Positions 1 through 10,099 of a stretch of 64,000 bases of DNA are shown in pieces. The notes below the pieces were generated by a model. It had not been told where the DNA came from, did no database searches, and was given only the letters and a program-made list of their open reading frames with translations. Position 1 is the stretch's first letter; every line of letters begins with the position of its first letter. Source of the stretch: Mycobacterium sp. DL592 (GTDB lineage Bacteria; Actinomycetota; Actinomycetes; Mycobacteriales; Mycobacteriaceae). The position numbers were made by a program, and so were the translations under genes. The stretch lies in the NCBI RefSeq assembly GCF_011694515.1, contig NZ_CP050192.1, positions 98,379 through 162,378 on the forward strand, written 5' to 3'.

Positions 1-1237
1 GGCTGGTGGCGACGCCGCGCTCCACGCAGATCCAGGTCAGCAGGATGCCGATGGCGATGATCGGTTCGGGGCGCAGGCCGTTGTTCAGCGGCAGCCAGAA
101 CGCCAGGAACATCCCCGCCGCCGTCCACGCCGCGGCCCGCGTGGTCTTCACCGCATGGCCGAGCCGGGGGATGACCTCGCGGCTGATGATCCACCAGCAG
201 GCCAGCGCCATCATCAGGGTGGGCAGCCGCATCCAGATGCTGGCCGTCGACACGTGCGCCCATAGCGCCAGCAGGTCGTAGTACCAGCCGAACGGGGCTT
301 CCGGGGTGCCGAACCAGCGGTAGTAGTTGGCCATGTAGCCGGCGTGCTCGGAAACCCGGGCCATGGTGAGGATGTAGCCGTCGTCGGACGTGTTGGCTCC
401 CACGAAGTGCCACCACACCAGGACCGCGATGACGACCCCGTCGAGTGCGCCAAGTGACCACCACCGCGGCGGCAGGAAGCGGCGGTGCCGCATCCCGTCG
501 GCGGTGTCCATGACGTGCAGCGCCACCAGCGCGACGATGGTCAGCAGTACGCCCAGGACCATCGCCGCCAGCTTCAGCGCGGAAGGCGCGCTGCTATAGC
601 GGGTGTCGACGGTGGCCGACAGACTCAGGCCGGGCGGCGCCGGACCGGACAGGTCGGTGAAGACCCCGACGATCTGGGGCCGGAAGTCGTAGCCGCCGCG
701 CTCACCTCTGAGTGGCGCCCCGGGGTCGTCGCTGTCGGGGCCCTTGGTGAGGCCGACGAACTCGGCGGTGACCTTGTCGGCGTGGGCGGTGAACGTCACC
801 TTCTGGCAGGCCGGGCTGAGCACCTGGGACAGCGGGGCCACGACGACGGGGGTGTTGCGGACGACGACCACCAGGTTGTCGTTGGCGCGCTGGATCAGCA
901 GGCCGCGGTCGACGGCTTTGGGGGCCTGCTTGGGGACGGTGGACAGCAGTACGGTCCGGCCGGTGGGCTCGAGCCCGGCGGCCACCTGGCAGGGCACCTC
1001 GATTTTCAGGTCGGTGGCGACGTAGCTGATGAGCGGCGCGGTGACGCTGTCCAGGACGCCGTTCTGCGGCCAGTTGAGTTCCGCGGTGGTCTGTTTGACG
1101 GGCAGTAACGGCGTCATGATCGCCAGTGCGGCACCCAGCAGGCCGGCGACGACGGCGACGAGACGCGCGGTCCGATAGTTCGCCCGCGTCTGCTCCACGG
1201 AGCTAGATGGTAATTGCCGGGCCGGCGAGCCCGTCAC
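1..1237 (-). CDS. embC: Arabinosyltransferase EmbC, N-terminal part (runs off the window)
   Basis: This is the first ~412 residues of a membrane arabinosyltransferase (GT-C fold), which transfers arabinose from decaprenylphosphoryl-arabinose to lipoarabinomannan outside the plasma membrane. The GTG start at 1237 shares one base with the aftA stop (TAGTG), so the two are translationally coupled. Visible features are a first membrane helix at about residues 25-45, the extracytoplasmic domain after it, and the acidic GT-C motif N-T-S-D-D-G-Y at about 282-288, followed by W/Y-rich loops. The N-terminal sequence (ANYR.AR.VAVVAGLLGA) matches what I know of EmbC rather than EmbA or EmbB, and its position just after aftA agrees. 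The remaining ~650 residues lie outside the window. Emb proteins are ethambutol targets. Confidence 0.93.
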   Translation of the reverse strand, partial: MTGSPARQLPSSSVEQTRANYRTARLVAVVAGLLGAALAIMTPLLPVKQTTAELNWPQNGVLDSVTAPLISYVATDLKIEVPCQVAAGLEPTGRTVLLSTVPKQAPKAVDRGLLIQRANDNLVVVVRNTPVVVAPLSQVLSPACQKVTFTAHADKVTAEFVGLTKGPDSDDPGAPLRGERGGYDFRPQIVGVFTDLSGPAPPGLSLSATVDTRYSSAPSALKLAAMVLGVLLTIVALVALHVMDTADGMRHRRFLPPRWWSLGALDGVVIAVLVWWHFVGANTSDDGYILTMARVSEHAGYMANYYRWFGTPEAPFGWYYDLLALWAHVSTASIWMRLPTLMMALACWWIISREVIPRLGHAVKTTRAAAWTAAGMFLAFWLPLNNGLRPEPIIAIGILLTWICVERGVATS

Positions 1238-3078
1238 TACGGATTCCTGATGGCCAGGATGAACGGTCCGATGTCCTTGACGGTGAACTGCGGTCCCTTG
1301 AAGAGGTCGGCGTTGAGTTCGACGGCGTAGCGGCGCACGTTGGGCTGGTTGGGGTAGACGTCCTGGGCCAGTCGCAGGGTGTAGGTGTCGTTAGCTCCGC
1401 GGCGCATCAGGAACACCGTCGGCGCTTTCCAGGGCAGCGCGTCGAGGGCCTTGATGAACTGGTCGGTGTTCTTGAGCTCAGCCCACGATTCGATGGCCGC
1501 CGCCCGCTTGTCGAACTCGGCGAGCGGGTTGGCGTAGTGCGAGGTCAGCCCCTGGAACCCGTAGTAGGGGTAGTAGGACAGGAAGCTGTAGTCGGCGGTC
1601 ATCACCACGGTGTCCTCGCGGGGCCTGCCGGTGATCTGCTGGATGGCGCCGTCGATCTGGTCGTAGTACTTCTCGGCGCCGGGCGGCCTGCGGTCACCGC
1701 GCTGGCCGTTGCCGTCGGTGTCGGTGTAGGCGACGGTCAGGTCGGGTCGCAGGACGTCGGGGATGTCCTGGCTGAAGCCGATCGCCCCGATCAGCCCGAT
1801 CGCGGCGGCCACCGGGATGACCTTGCGGTTGGTCCGGGTGGCGATCACCAAGGCGACCTCGATGAAGCCGAACGCGCCTGCCGCGGACAGCAGGACGGTC
1901 AGGGTGGGCTGCAGCCGGAAGGACAGCAGCGTGGTGCCGACCAGGGTGGTCAGCATCGACAGCAGCGACCACGCGTAGAGCGACAACACCCCGATACCCA
2001 GCGCCGCTGCGCGAGTTGCGGTGCGAGCCCGCCAGACCAGCCACAGCGTGCCGAGCATGCACAGCGCACCCAGCAGTGAGAACTGCAGCATCGGGAAGGT
2101 CAGCACCGCGCCGTCGGCGGGCAGGTAGTGCTGGGCGCTGCCGGTGTCACTCATCGGGCCCTTGGTGGCCCGCAGCAGGAACGGCAGCCAGGTGATCAGC
2201 GCGATGCCTGCGGCGATCGCACCCGCCACCAGCACTCGCAGGAGCGGTTCGGCGCTGCGGCGGCTGATCGCGACCAGCACCGCCATCACGACGACGGTGA
2301 ACGCCGTGTAGCCGAGCAGCAGGGTGTAGAAGGTGGCGGCGACGCCGAGGAAGACGCCGACGCCGACGACAGCGGCCCAGCCGCCGTGTCTTGCCGAGCC
2401 CCGTAGTCCCGACCAGGCCAGCACCAAGACCGGCGGGATCAGCACGGTGATCATTGCCGCGTACGGTTCCTGCGAACCGTAGGCGAGCATGACGGCCGCG
2501 GTGGCGGTGGTGACCACTAGGGCGTACTCGAATCGAATCAGCCTCGACCACAACACCATTGCCAGCACTACTGCGATGGCGATCGAGGTGATGGCCCAGG
2601 GTTTGAATATCTCCCAGGCCGGTGTGCCGGTGAGTGCGGCGGCGCGTCCGCCCAGCCAGAACCAGCCCGGTGGGTAGAAGGGCGGCAGGCCGGAGTAGGT
2701 CATGTCGTGCAGTGCGGGGCTCTCGGTGAGCCTCGTCAGGTATTCAGTGCGGAACTGCTGGTCCACCGAGATGCCGAACAGGTAGAGCTTGGTGGCGCCC
2801 AGCGGCATGCCGAGGGTCACCACGGTGAACGCCGACAGGAACACCCCCGCGGCGATGCGGGCCAGCCACTGATAGCCCCTACGCCACACGAGTCCGGTGC
2901 CGAGCAGCAGGACAAGGCAGCCGACCTGGCCGACCGTGGTCAGGGCGTGCAGCTGGTTCGACGACGGGAACGCGGGCCATTCGACGGTGGCGATCGCGTA
3001 CAGCGAGACGGCTGAAACGACTACGGCGACAAAGGCTCCCGCGACCATCTGGCCGGCCGTGGCCAAGACGCTGCGCAT
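1237..3078 (-). CDS. aftA: Galactan 5-O-arabinofuranosyltransferase AftA
   Basis: This 613-residue GT-C membrane enzyme adds the first arabinofuranose residues to the galactan chain, using decaprenylphosphoryl-arabinose at the outer membrane face. There are about ten or eleven hydrophobic helices, an early loop with the acidic residue D106 in the motif G-I-S-V-D-Q-Q-F, and a C-terminal periplasmic domain. The C-terminal stretch ([18 protein letters not shown]) is near identical to M. tuberculosis AftA as I remember it. The M. tuberculosis protein is about 643 residues; the shorter N-terminus here starts at ATG 3078, six bases after the dprE2 stop. The gene lies in the dprE1-dprE2-aftA-embC transcription unit. 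Confidence 0.95.
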   Translation of the reverse strand: MRSVLATAGQMVAGAFVAVVVSAVSLYAIATVEWPAFPSSNQLHALTTVGQVGCLVLLLGTGLVWRRGYQWLARIAAGVFLSAFTVVTLGMPLGATKLYLFGISVDQQFRTEYLTRLTESPALHDMTYSGLPPFYPPGWFWLGGRAAALTGTPAWEIFKPWAITSIAIAVVLAMVLWSRLIRFEYALVVTTATAAVMLAYGSQEPYAAMITVLIPPVLVLAWSGLRGSARHGGWAAVVGVGVFLGVAATFYTLLLGYTAFTVVVMAVLVAISRRSAEPLLRVLVAGAIAAGIALITWLPFLLRATKGPMSDTGSAQHYLPADGAVLTFPMLQFSLLGALCMLGTLWLVWRARTATRAAALGIGVLSLYAWSLLSMLTTLVGTTLLSFRLQPTLTVLLSAAGAFGFIEVALVIATRTNRKVIPVAAAIGLIGAIGFSQDIPDVLRPDLTVAYTDTDGNGQRGDRRPPGAEKYYDQIDGAIQQITGRPREDTVVMTADYSFLSYYPYYGFQGLTSHYANPLAEFDKRAAAIESWAELKNTDQFIKALDALPWKAPTVFLMRRGANDTYTLRLAQDVYPNQPNVRRYAVELNADLFKGPQFTVKDIGPFILAIRNP

Positions 3079-3084
3079 GGGGGG

Positions 3085-3867
3085 CTAGATCGGCAGCTTG
3101 CGGAAGATCGGGCGCGGAATGTGCCGCAGCACCGACATCAGCACCCGCACCTGGCCGGGGGCCCACACCAGGTCTTTGCCCTTGGCTGCCGACGTCACGG
3201 CCAGTTCGGCGACGTCCTCGGCGTTGACGGTGAAGGGCGCCTCCTTGGCGCCGGTGGCCTTCCAGTGTTCCAGCGTGGTGGTGGTGCGCACCTGGCCGGG
3301 GCGGATCACCAGAACGTGAACTCCGAACTCGCGCAGAGCTTCTCCGAGGCCAAGGTAGAAGCCGTCGAGGCCGGCCTTGGTGGAGCCGTAGACGAAGTTG
3401 TTGCGGCGCACGCGTTCGCCGGCCACCGAGCTCATGGCGATGATCTGCCCGTAACCCTGGGCGCGCATCTTCTCACTGATAAGCACACCCACCGAAACCG
3501 CTGCGGTGTAGTTGATCTGGGCGCTCAAGACTGCCTTGGCCTGGTTCTGCCACAGCTCCTCGGCATCGCCGAGGATGCCGAACGCCACGATAGCGACGTC
3601 GACATCACCTTGCGCCCAAGCTTTTTCGATGACACCGGGGTGGCTGGCGGTGTCCAGGGCGTCGAAGTCGAGGTATTCCACCGACTTCGCGCCCGCAGCC
3701 TCCAGTTGGGCGATTGCAGCGTCGCGCTTGGGGGCGTTAGGCAGGTCGGCCAGGATCACCCGTGCCTTGGCGTTGCGCAGATAGCGCGCGACGATGGCCA
3801 GGCCGATCTCGGAGGTTCCGCCCAACAACAGGATGGTTTGCGGATTGCCGGTGGCGTCGAAGACCAT
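3085..3867 (-). CDS. dprE2: Decaprenylphosphoryl-2-keto-ribose reductase DprE2
   Basis: This is a 260-residue short-chain dehydrogenase that reduces the keto intermediate made by DprE1 to decaprenylphosphoryl-arabinose, the only arabinose donor for the mycobacterial wall. The Rossmann NAD-binding motif G-G-T-S-E-I-G is at residues 16-22. The catalytic serine lies in M-S-S at about 145-147 and the Y-G-S-T-K pair at Y160/K164. The ATG directly abuts the dprE1 stop with no gap, and aftA follows after six bases, so all belong to one operon. The length is within a few residues of M. tuberculosis DprE2 (254). Confidence 0.95.
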   Translation of the reverse strand: MVFDATGNPQTILLLGGTSEIGLAIVARYLRNAKARVILADLPNAPKRDAAIAQLEAAGAKSVEYLDFDALDTASHPGVIEKAWAQGDVDVAIVAFGILGDAEELWQNQAKAVLSAQINYTAAVSVGVLISEKMRAQGYGQIIAMSSVAGERVRRNNFVYGSTKAGLDGFYLGLGEALREFGVHVLVIRPGQVRTTTTLEHWKATGAKEAPFTVNAEDVAELAVTSAAKGKDLVWAPGQVRVLMSVLRHIPRPIFRKLPI

Positions 3868-5241
3868 TTAGGAGAGCTCCAAGCGTCGGGCCATATCGGA
3901 CATGAACACACCGTCGGGATCCACCCTGCGGCGCACGGCAATCCACTCGTCGATGCGCGGATACATGGCGTGGAACGTGTCCGCTGTGGTGCGGGAATCC
4001 TTGGCTGTGTAGAGCCGCCCGCCGAACTGCAGCACGCGGCTGTCCAGCTCGTCGACGAAGTCACTGAGCCCGGCCTTGATGGGGAAATCCACGCAGACGT
4101 TCCAGCCGGGGATCGGAAAGCTCAGCGGGGCTTGGTTTCCCGGCCCGAAGAGCTTGAACACATTGAGGAATGAGTAATGCCCGGAGCGCTGGATGTCGAC
4201 GATGATCGCCTTGAACTCCTCGACGGCCTCGGTCGGCACCACGAACTGGTACTGCAGGAAGCCGGACGGCCCGTAGGCGCGGTTCCACTCTCCGAACATG
4301 TCCAGGGGGTGGTAGAACTGCGTCAGGTTCTGGACCTTGCCGCGGTAGGTACCCGACTTTCGGTACCACAGCTCGCCGATGGGGCCGAAGGTGTACTTGT
4401 TGGCCAGCCCGTTGGGAAAGACGTCGGGCAGCGTAAGTAGTTGTGGCGCATCGAACTTCAGCGGATTCTTCTGCAGCTTCTTGGGAAGCTGGTCCAGCCG
4501 GGCCAGTGAGCCGCGGGAGATCGCGGCGCGGCCCAGCTTCGGCGGAGCGCTGATCGCGTCGAACCATGCGCTGGAGTAGGTGTAGTTGGATTCGCTGCCG
4601 TCGCTGTGGAAGGCGATGGTCTCGTCCAGAGTGTGGGTGACGTCGCCGTCGGCGACGAAGTAGGCCGTCTCAGTGGGGGTCATCTCGATCGTGGCCCGCA
4701 GGATGATGCCGGTCAGTCCGTTGCCGCCCACGGTCGCCCAGAACACGTCGGCGTCTTCGCCGTCGGGCGTGATGGTGCGGACCTGCCCGTCAGCGGTCAG
4801 CAGCTCCATCGATCGCACGTGGTTGCCGAAGCTGCCGGCGCTGTGGTGGTTCTTGCCGTGGATGTCGCATCCGATCGCACCGCCGACGGTGACCTGGCGG
4901 GTGCCCGGCAGCACCGGCACCCACAGCCCGAATGGCAGGGCGGCCTTCATCAGCTGGTCGAGATTCACGCCCGCGTCGACGTCGACTAGGCGGGTGTCGG
5001 AGTCGATGGAGTGGATGCGGTCCAGCGCGCTCATGTCGATGACGAGACCGCCACCGTTCTGGGCGTTGTCACCGTAGGAGCGGCCGAGACCGCGGGCGAT
5101 CACCCCGCGCTGATTGTCGTCGGCGGCGCGCGCCACGGCCTTGACGATCACCTCGGGGTCCGGCGTCGACAACACCTCGGCGACGGTGGGCGCGGTGCGT
5201 CCCCAGCCGCTCAGGCGTCGGGTTGTCGTGGTTGTGGACAT
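3868..5241 (-). CDS. dprE1: Decaprenylphosphoryl-beta-D-ribose 2'-oxidase DprE1
   Basis: This 457-residue FAD-linked oxidase (FAD_binding_4 plus an ALO-type C-terminal domain) oxidises decaprenylphosphoryl-ribose at C2'. The N-terminal FAD part carries R-G-L-G-R-S-Y-G-D at about 48-56 and the [14 protein letters not shown] segment. The active-site cysteine that benzothiazinones attack (Cys387 in M. tuberculosis) is present in the motif G-W-N-V-C-V-D-F. Counting back 74 residues from the C-terminus places it at Cys383, the same spacing as in M. tuberculosis. It is the first of the dprE1-dprE2-aftA-embC series, 45 bases after the gtrA-like gene. Confidence 0.96.
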   Translation of the reverse strand: MSTTTTTRRLSGWGRTAPTVAEVLSTPDPEVIVKAVARAADDNQRGVIARGLGRSYGDNAQNGGGLVIDMSALDRIHSIDSDTRLVDVDAGVNLDQLMKAALPFGLWVPVLPGTRQVTVGGAIGCDIHGKNHHSAGSFGNHVRSMELLTADGQVRTITPDGEDADVFWATVGGNGLTGIILRATIEMTPTETAYFVADGDVTHTLDETIAFHSDGSESNYTYSSAWFDAISAPPKLGRAAISRGSLARLDQLPKKLQKNPLKFDAPQLLTLPDVFPNGLANKYTFGPIGELWYRKSGTYRGKVQNLTQFYHPLDMFGEWNRAYGPSGFLQYQFVVPTEAVEEFKAIIVDIQRSGHYSFLNVFKLFGPGNQAPLSFPIPGWNVCVDFPIKAGLSDFVDELDSRVLQFGGRLYTAKDSRTTADTFHAMYPRIDEWIAVRRRVDPDGVFMSDMARRLELS

Positions 5242-5286
5242 CGTGACGAGGGTACCGTGCGGGGCCCTGCGGTCACCGCAGCCGGA

Positions 5287-5721
5287 TCATTCCCCGGTCG
5301 CTGCGCTCCTGCCCGCCGGGAAGATCCAGACCCGCTGAACGATGAAGTTGATCACGGTCGCGGTTCCCTGTGCGATGACGAACGCCGCCGGTATGGCCCA
5401 GGTCCGATAGTCGAGAAGATGCAGGGTGAGGTGGTTCAGCCCGACCTGGACGGCGAAGGTCAGCGCGTAGAGCGCCATGACCGCCAGGAACCGCGACCGG
5501 CTCGGCGGGGCCTGGAACGTCCAGCGCCGGTTGATCAGGTAGGCGGTGATGGTCCCGACGACGAAGCTCAGCGCTTTGGCTAGGTCCACCTGGACGCCCG
5601 CGGTCTTGTACAGCAGCACATAGAGCCCGAAGTCGACGATCGCCGACAGGCCGCCGGTGACAACGAACCGCATGACCTGCGTTCGTAGGCTCAGCGGCGC
5701 TGCCGGGGTTGTCTCGGACAC
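5287..5721 (-). CDS. GtrA-family membrane protein (Rv3789-like)
   Basis: This is a GtrA/DPMS-type protein with four membrane helices, about 144 residues from GTG 5721. The conserved core begins M-R-F-V-V-T-G-G at codon 17 (ATG 5673), which is where the M. tuberculosis Rv3789 annotation starts, so the short form (5287-5673) is the alternative. A much longer upstream frame would run into the divergent HD gene and has non-conserved sequence, so I reject it. Rv3789 has been proposed both as a flippase for decaprenylphosphoryl-arabinose and as an anchor protein for AftA; the sequence alone does not decide. Its position directly upstream of dprE1 supports a role in arabinan precursor handling. Confidence 0.85.
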   Translation of the reverse strand: MSETTPAAPLSLRTQVMRFVVTGGLSAIVDFGLYVLLYKTAGVQVDLAKALSFVVGTITAYLINRRWTFQAPPSRSRFLAVMALYALTFAVQVGLNHLTLHLLDYRTWAIPAAFVIAQGTATVINFIVQRVWIFPAGRSAATGE

Positions 5722-5770
5722 GCGCTGAAGCTTAGTTACCCCGGGCCGCTGAGCGTCAGCGCCGTGGCCT

Positions 5771-6409
5771 GTGCACCATAGAGGTGTGCAGGATCTGCTC
5801 GAGATGTGGGCGGCGTTGCTCGCCCGGCACACCGCGAACCCCGACACGGCGACGGTCGGGAGTGAGCTGCTGGCTGCCTGGTCCGAGCCGCACCGCCGCT
5901 ACCACTCAGTCGAGCACCTGCGCGACATCCTCGGTCACGTCGAGGAGCTTGCCGCCCTCGCCGACGATGCCGATGCCGTCCGGCTGGCCGCCTGGTACCA
6001 CGACTCGGTGTATGCGGGCCGCCCCGACGACGAGGAACTCAGCGCCCGCCGGGCCGAGGGAGACCTGTCCGGACTGGGCGTGGAACCGCAGCTCGTCGAC
6101 GAAGTGGCGCGGTTGATCCGGATGACCGTCAGCCACGATCCGGCCCCGGGCGATCACAACGGGGAGGTGCTCTCCGATGCGGATCTGGCGTCGCTGGCCG
6201 TTCCCCGCGAGCGGTATGTGGCCAACACCGCAGCTATTCGTGCGGAGTACCGCCATGTCTCAGACGAGGTGTTCCGCAAGGGGCGGCTGCAGGTGCTGGC
6301 GAATCTGCTCGGGGGGCCGGGAGTTTTCCGCACCGAGCACGCCCGGCGGCACTGGGAGCCACTGGCGCAGCACAACCTGCGGGCCGAGTTGGCGACGCTC
6401 ACCGATTGA
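5771..6409 (+). CDS. HD-superfamily metal-dependent phosphohydrolase-like protein
   Basis: This ~212-residue soluble protein resembles the COG4339 group of predicted HD phosphohydrolases. The likely metal ligands are in H-R-R-Y-H-S-x-E-H-L (residues ~41-50) and W-Y-H-D-S-V-Y (~75-81), where the H-D pair gives the family its name. The substrate is unknown. Starts at GTG 5771 and GTG 5786 are both possible; the second gives a product beginning V-Q-D-L-L. The gene diverges from the gtrA-like gene with about 50 bases between them, and its stop lies six bases from the end of the convergent SHOCT gene. It does not belong to the arabinan pathway by any visible feature. Confidence 0.75.
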   Translation: MHHRGVQDLLEMWAALLARHTANPDTATVGSELLAAWSEPHRRYHSVEHLRDILGHVEELAALADDADAVRLAAWYHDSVYAGRPDDEELSARRAEGDLSGLGVEPQLVDEVARLIRMTVSHDPAPGDHNGEVLSDADLASLAVPRERYVANTAAIRAEYRHVSDEVFRKGRLQVLANLLGGPGVFRTEHARRHWEPLAQHNLRAELATLTD

Positions 6410-6415
6410 GTGCGG

Positions 6416-7057
6416 TCAGACTTCGCCGAGAATCCTGCGCTTCTGCTGCTCGAACTCTTCGTCGGTGATCAGCCCGCGATCCTTGAGTGCCGCGAGTCGC
6501 TCGAGCCGGTCGACGGGGTCCGCCGGTGCGGGTTGAGCGGGCTGCGCCTGCTGTGCCGCCGCCTGCATGGCCGCCATGGCCTGCTGCTGCATCTCGGCGC
6601 CACGCTGCATCATCTGGGCGCGAAACCCGTTGGGGTCGGCGATCGCCGAGCGGATCATGTCACTCATCGGCATGCCCATGACTTGGGCGCCGGCCAGATC
6701 GGGCCGCGCGCAGTTGATCGCGTCGATCGCCGCATCGGCCGCCGAAGCGGGCTGCGCGAGTTCGACTCTGCCGTGGTCCTTGGAGTCGTACAAGACAACT
6801 ACCCGAGTGCCCGGGCTCGGCCGGTTCAGTTGTGGCAACAACGCATGGATGGTGGCCTCGAACGGAGGCTCGGATTCCGGGAGTACCCGTAGGTGGAGCT
6901 TCCAGCGAATCTCGGTGTTGCCCAGGATATTTGGATTGCCGATGGTGACCGACATCGACGACTGGTCGGCGGCCAGAACATCTGCGTAGGCACGCACTCC
7001 GACCTTTGCCAGATCACGGCCGAACCCGAACACCCGCCGAGCGTAACCCGCCACCAC
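6416..7057 (-). CDS. SHOCT-domain protein of unknown function
   Basis: This is a 213-residue protein from GTG 7057. Residues 1-120 form a mixed alpha/beta region without a family I recognise. Residues ~150-180 are rich in Met, Gln, Ala and Pro, and would be flexible or coiled. The last ~30 residues are a typical SHOCT domain (short C-terminal domain: D-R-L-E-R-L-A-A-L-K-D-R-G-L-I-T followed by E-E-F-E-Q-Q-K-R-R-I-L). SHOCT domains probably mediate oligomerisation. No signal peptide or membrane helix is visible. The gene is convergent with the HD gene and divergent from the split-barrel gene. Confidence 0.75.
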   Translation of the reverse strand: MVAGYARRVFGFGRDLAKVGVRAYADVLAADQSSMSVTIGNPNILGNTEIRWKLHLRVLPESEPPFEATIHALLPQLNRPSPGTRVVVLYDSKDHGRVELAQPASAADAAIDAINCARPDLAGAQVMGMPMSDMIRSAIADPNGFRAQMMQRGAEMQQQAMAAMQAAAQQAQPAQPAPADPVDRLERLAALKDRGLITDEEFEQQKRRILGEV

Positions 7058-7123
7058 TCCCGGCGCTGCTGAAAGGCCGTTCGACCCTATGCGAGCCGCT
7101 CATTGCCGGGGCAAAATCTGGCC

Positions 7124-7558
7124 ATGACAGTCGAACAGGGTCCGATTACGGTACTCAGCGCTGACGAGAGTTGGGATCTGCTGAACAGCGTTGCGCTGGG
7201 TCGGCTGGTCACCCACATCGGCGATCAGCTGGAGATCTTCCCGGTCAACTTCGTCACCCAGAACGGCACGCTGCTGTTCCGGACCGCGGAGGGCACGAAG
7301 TTGTTCAGCACTGTGATGAACGACAAGGTGCTCTTCGAGGTCGACGATCACACCGTCAGCGAGGGCTGGAGCGTGATCGTCCGCGGCACGGCTCAGGTGT
7401 TGACGGCCGCCGACGACGTTCACGAAGCCGAACGGGCGCAACTTCTGCCGTGGGTGGCCACCGAGAAGCTGCGCTTCGTCCGCGTGACGCCGTCGGAGGT
7501 TTCCGGCCGGCGCTTCCAGTTCGGGCCCGAGCCCGACCACGGGTCCTACCCGGGCTGA
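7124..7558 (+). CDS. Pyridoxamine-5'-phosphate-oxidase-like split-barrel protein
   Basis: This 144-residue protein belongs to the flavin/F420-binding split-barrel group (PNPOx-like, 'pyridoxamine 5-phosphate oxidase family'). The pattern is S-W-D-L-L-N-S-V-A-L-G-R-L-V at the start, then P-V-N-F-V (~43-47), F-R-T-A-E-G-T-K (~55-62) and V-L-F-E-V-D-D, followed by W-S-V-I-V-R-G-T-A. This is the layout of small actinobacterial cofactor-binding proteins whose substrates are unknown. I chose ATG 7124; a TTG at 7103 would add seven residues. It ends seven bases before the convergent secreted-protein gene. Confidence 0.8.
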   Translation: MTVEQGPITVLSADESWDLLNSVALGRLVTHIGDQLEIFPVNFVTQNGTLLFRTAEGTKLFSTVMNDKVLFEVDDHTVSEGWSVIVRGTAQVLTAADDVHEAERAQLLPWVATEKLRFVRVTPSEVSGRRFQFGPEPDHGSYPG

Positions 7559-7564
7559 GCCCGG

Positions 7565-8512
7565 CTAGTTCTTCGCGTGGCGTGCCGACGCGGCGGCCGC
7601 CTTGGGTCCGGTGGGCGCCGACGCCGCGGTAGTCGATGCCGCCTTGGTGGCCTTGTGTTGAGCCGCAGCCCCGCCGACGACGACATCGTTGATGTGGAAG
7701 CCCGGCCCGACCTTGGTCACGGTGGCCCCGGTCTGCAGGATCGAGCCCGCCACGGCGAATGGGCCCGGGCCCGCCGCCACCGTGTTGGTTTTGCCCAAGA
7801 TCGTGAATGCGAGGCTGGCGAAGGCGGCATTTGGCGGTGAGGCGTCGTAACTGGCCGTCGAGGTGTGGTCGGTGAACAGGTTGGTGGCATTGTTCAGAGC
7901 GCCGAATGCTTCAGCGTCGCTGCCGGTTCCGAAGAAACTGAATGCGGTGTTGCCCACGCCCCTGGCCTGGGCGGTCTGGTCTTGTCCCAGCACGACCGCG
8001 ATATTGCCGATGCCGTCGGCCTGACTGACGGCGAGCGGACGGCCGGGGCCCCGCAACGCCAGGGTGATGTTGCCGATCTGGGTGGTGCCGGTGAATGGGC
8101 TGCTGCCCAGGCCGGCGTTGGCACCGGTGTTGTCGCCGCTGGCCACTGCGATGGAGAACAGCCCCGCTGTCTGCGCATAGCTGTTGGTGCCCACGGAGAT
8201 CGCGGTGTTGAAGTAGCCGCCGCCGCCCAGGAATGGGCCAGTGGCGATGTAGGCCTGCGCACCCGTGCCGATCGCGAAGGCAGCGCCGAACAGCCCGCCT
8301 GCGTGGGCGGTTGCACCGTTGCCGAGCGCTATCGCGATAGTGGTGATGGTGCTGCTGCAATCGGCGCTGTTGCCGATGCCGAAGAACGACGCGCAACTCG
8401 CGTTCGCTGCGGGCGCTGACCCCAGCCCGGCAGTCGCGAGCGTGCCTGCGGCAGCTGCGCAGGCCAGAATTGTCCCGGAAAACTTAGCCTTACCTGCGCT
8501 GCGTAGACGCAT
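7565..8512 (-). CDS. Secreted Ala/Gly/Thr-rich repetitive protein, function unknown
   Basis: This 315-residue protein has a clear Sec signal peptide (basic start, hydrophobic core, A-N-A-S cleavage region at about residues 35-40). The mature part is built from loosely repeated segments of about 30-35 residues, each with a small-residue run such as A-I-A-x-G or A-F-A-I-G-T-G, alternating with A-Q-A or A-x-A. That pattern suggests a beta-solenoid or passenger-like surface fold. Two cysteines (C-A-S-F-F and D-C-S-S) near the mature N-terminus could form a disulfide. The last ~50 residues are Lys/Ala/Thr-rich and probably disordered. Similar proteins are common in non-tuberculous mycobacteria, but I know of no assigned function. 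Confidence 0.7.
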   Translation of the reverse strand: MRLRSAGKAKFSGTILACAAAAGTLATAGLGSAPAANASCASFFGIGNSADCSSTITTIAIALGNGATAHAGGLFGAAFAIGTGAQAYIATGPFLGGGGYFNTAISVGTNSYAQTAGLFSIAVASGDNTGANAGLGSSPFTGTTQIGNITLALRGPGRPLAVSQADGIGNIAVVLGQDQTAQARGVGNTAFSFFGTGSDAEAFGALNNATNLFTDHTSTASYDASPPNAAFASLAFTILGKTNTVAAGPGPFAVAGSILQTGATVTKVGPGFHINDVVVGGAAAQHKATKAASTTAASAPTGPKAAAASARHAKN

Positions 8513-8593
8513 ACCATCTCCTTACTTCGTGCGCCCCCCGGGGTAATTTACGCGCGCGTCAGCTCAGAGTTTGAGGATTTGGCCCAGACGGTT

Positions 8594-10099
8594 CTAGAAG
8601 GGCGCCGGCGCGTTTCGGTCGGCGACCAGAGCATCATTCAGCGCACGCTCACGCCTGATGTTCAAGGCGCGCTGGGCAGCCCGGGTTCGTCGTCGGGTCG
8701 GCATCATCAGGCCCGTCGCGCGCGGCGGGTCACCCGATGGTTCGGGTAGCGCCGCGGTCGTGGTGTTCCACTGCGGGATCAGCAATCGGCTGCCGGGATG
8801 GGTGACGTAGCGCTTGCCCACCGGTGATGTCCAGATGAGCGTGCCGTCCGGCAACTGCTTGTCGGACCACCCCTCCCAGAATGTCTTGAGCAGGTGGTGT
8901 TTTCGGCATTTGCACGACAGGTTCGACGCATGTGTCGGGCCGAGTGGCCATGGCACCGTATGGTCGATGTCGCAGAACTCAGCTGGCACATCGCAATTCG
9001 GGAATCGGCAGGTCAGATCGCGCATGCGAACGAACTCGTCCAACGCGGCCGACGGCCGATAGCCCGGCTCCGGCACGTCGCCGGGCTGACGCAGGAAGCG
9101 CACCTTGGCACCCGAGCGAATCATCTGCGCGAGCAGAGCAGGCGGCACGATCCCGCCGCGTCCGGTGAGCACCGATGTCACCGGCTCGGCGGTCGGCTTT
9201 GGTTCGGGGCGCGGCGCACACAGCTCGGAGAGCGGGGTGTCCCGTGTGACCTGGAGCCTCTCGGACTCACCCGATATCGCCGAATCCGGTTCACCGGCAA
9301 GCACTTCCGCCTCGGTCAGGACGTGGATCACGATGCTGGACCCGCGGCCGTCTTCGGCACCCGAGGGGCATTCGGGCGAGCCGCAGGTGCAGGCCAGTCT
9401 GTCCGAACCGGCCGCCAGCGCCCCGAGGGCATCGGCCCGGCGCTGGGCGATCGTTCGTGGGTCGTCGTCGCAGACACCGTGCGCCATCTGGGTGAGCCGG
9501 CGATCCAACAGCGCCGCGTCTGTCGAGTACAGTCGCCCCCTCAGCGAGGTCGTGCCCGCCTCCTCGTCCCGGGAGCCGAGTTCCACGTCGCGACTGCGTG
9601 CCGTCGCCCGGGTCCGTCGCAACGCTCCCGGGTCGTACCGGTCGATCCACACGTCGATGGCTTGCCCCAGCTTGTACTCCGACATCGGACCCCAGAGCAC
9701 CGCGGCTTCGGCGAGGGCCGCGTCGATAAGAGCCAGTGCCTCGTCGTCTTCGACGAGCATGGTGCGCCATCCGATGGCGCGGCATACCTGATAGCTCAGC
9801 CGGCCCGCCATGAACAGTGCGCCGACCCGGGGCAGGCGATACCGCATCGCCTGACTCAGGTGCATCTCGCCCGAGGCACGGCCATGCGGGATGCCCAACG
9901 CGGCCGAAACCTCCGCGGCGGCGGCATCCCAGGAATCGCAGGCCCAGCGGTCCCGGGCATCATCCCCGCAGCGTCGTCGCACCAGCTCGCCGACGGCGGC
10001 GATCCGGCGCGCGGCGGCCTTCGCCTCACTAACGGCCCACTCCTCGATAGCGGCGACCACAGCGCCGTCATCAGCGGAAACGAGACCAGAATCGAACAT
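8594..10099 (-). CDS. DUF222/HNH nuclease-family protein (13E12 repeat family)
   Basis: This protein of about 501 residues has the N-terminal DUF222 helical domain (residues ~15-300) and a C-terminal HNH domain. The HNH zinc/metal residues are visible: C-R-F-P-N-C-D, then C-D-I-D-H-T-V-P-W, then [10 protein letters not shown]. The family is the multicopy '13E12 repeat' group of mycobacteria and is often associated with mobile DNA, although these proteins are not proven transposases. I chose ATG 10099 (product begins M-F-D-S); the frame stays open upstream to 10306, but that part has no family resemblance. A Ser/Arg-rich basic tail ends the protein. Confidence 0.85.
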   Translation of the reverse strand: MFDSGLVSADDGAVVAAIEEWAVSEAKAAARRIAAVGELVRRRCGDDARDRWACDSWDAAAAEVSAALGIPHGRASGEMHLSQAMRYRLPRVGALFMAGRLSYQVCRAIGWRTMLVEDDEALALIDAALAEAAVLWGPMSEYKLGQAIDVWIDRYDPGALRRTRATARSRDVELGSRDEEAGTTSLRGRLYSTDAALLDRRLTQMAHGVCDDDPRTIAQRRADALGALAAGSDRLACTCGSPECPSGAEDGRGSSIVIHVLTEAEVLAGEPDSAISGESERLQVTRDTPLSELCAPRPEPKPTAEPVTSVLTGRGGIVPPALLAQMIRSGAKVRFLRQPGDVPEPGYRPSAALDEFVRMRDLTCRFPNCDVPAEFCDIDHTVPWPLGPTHASNLSCKCRKHHLLKTFWEGWSDKQLPDGTLIWTSPVGKRYVTHPGSRLLIPQWNTTTAALPEPSGDPPRATGLMMPTRRRTRAAQRALNIRRERALNDALVADRNAPAPF

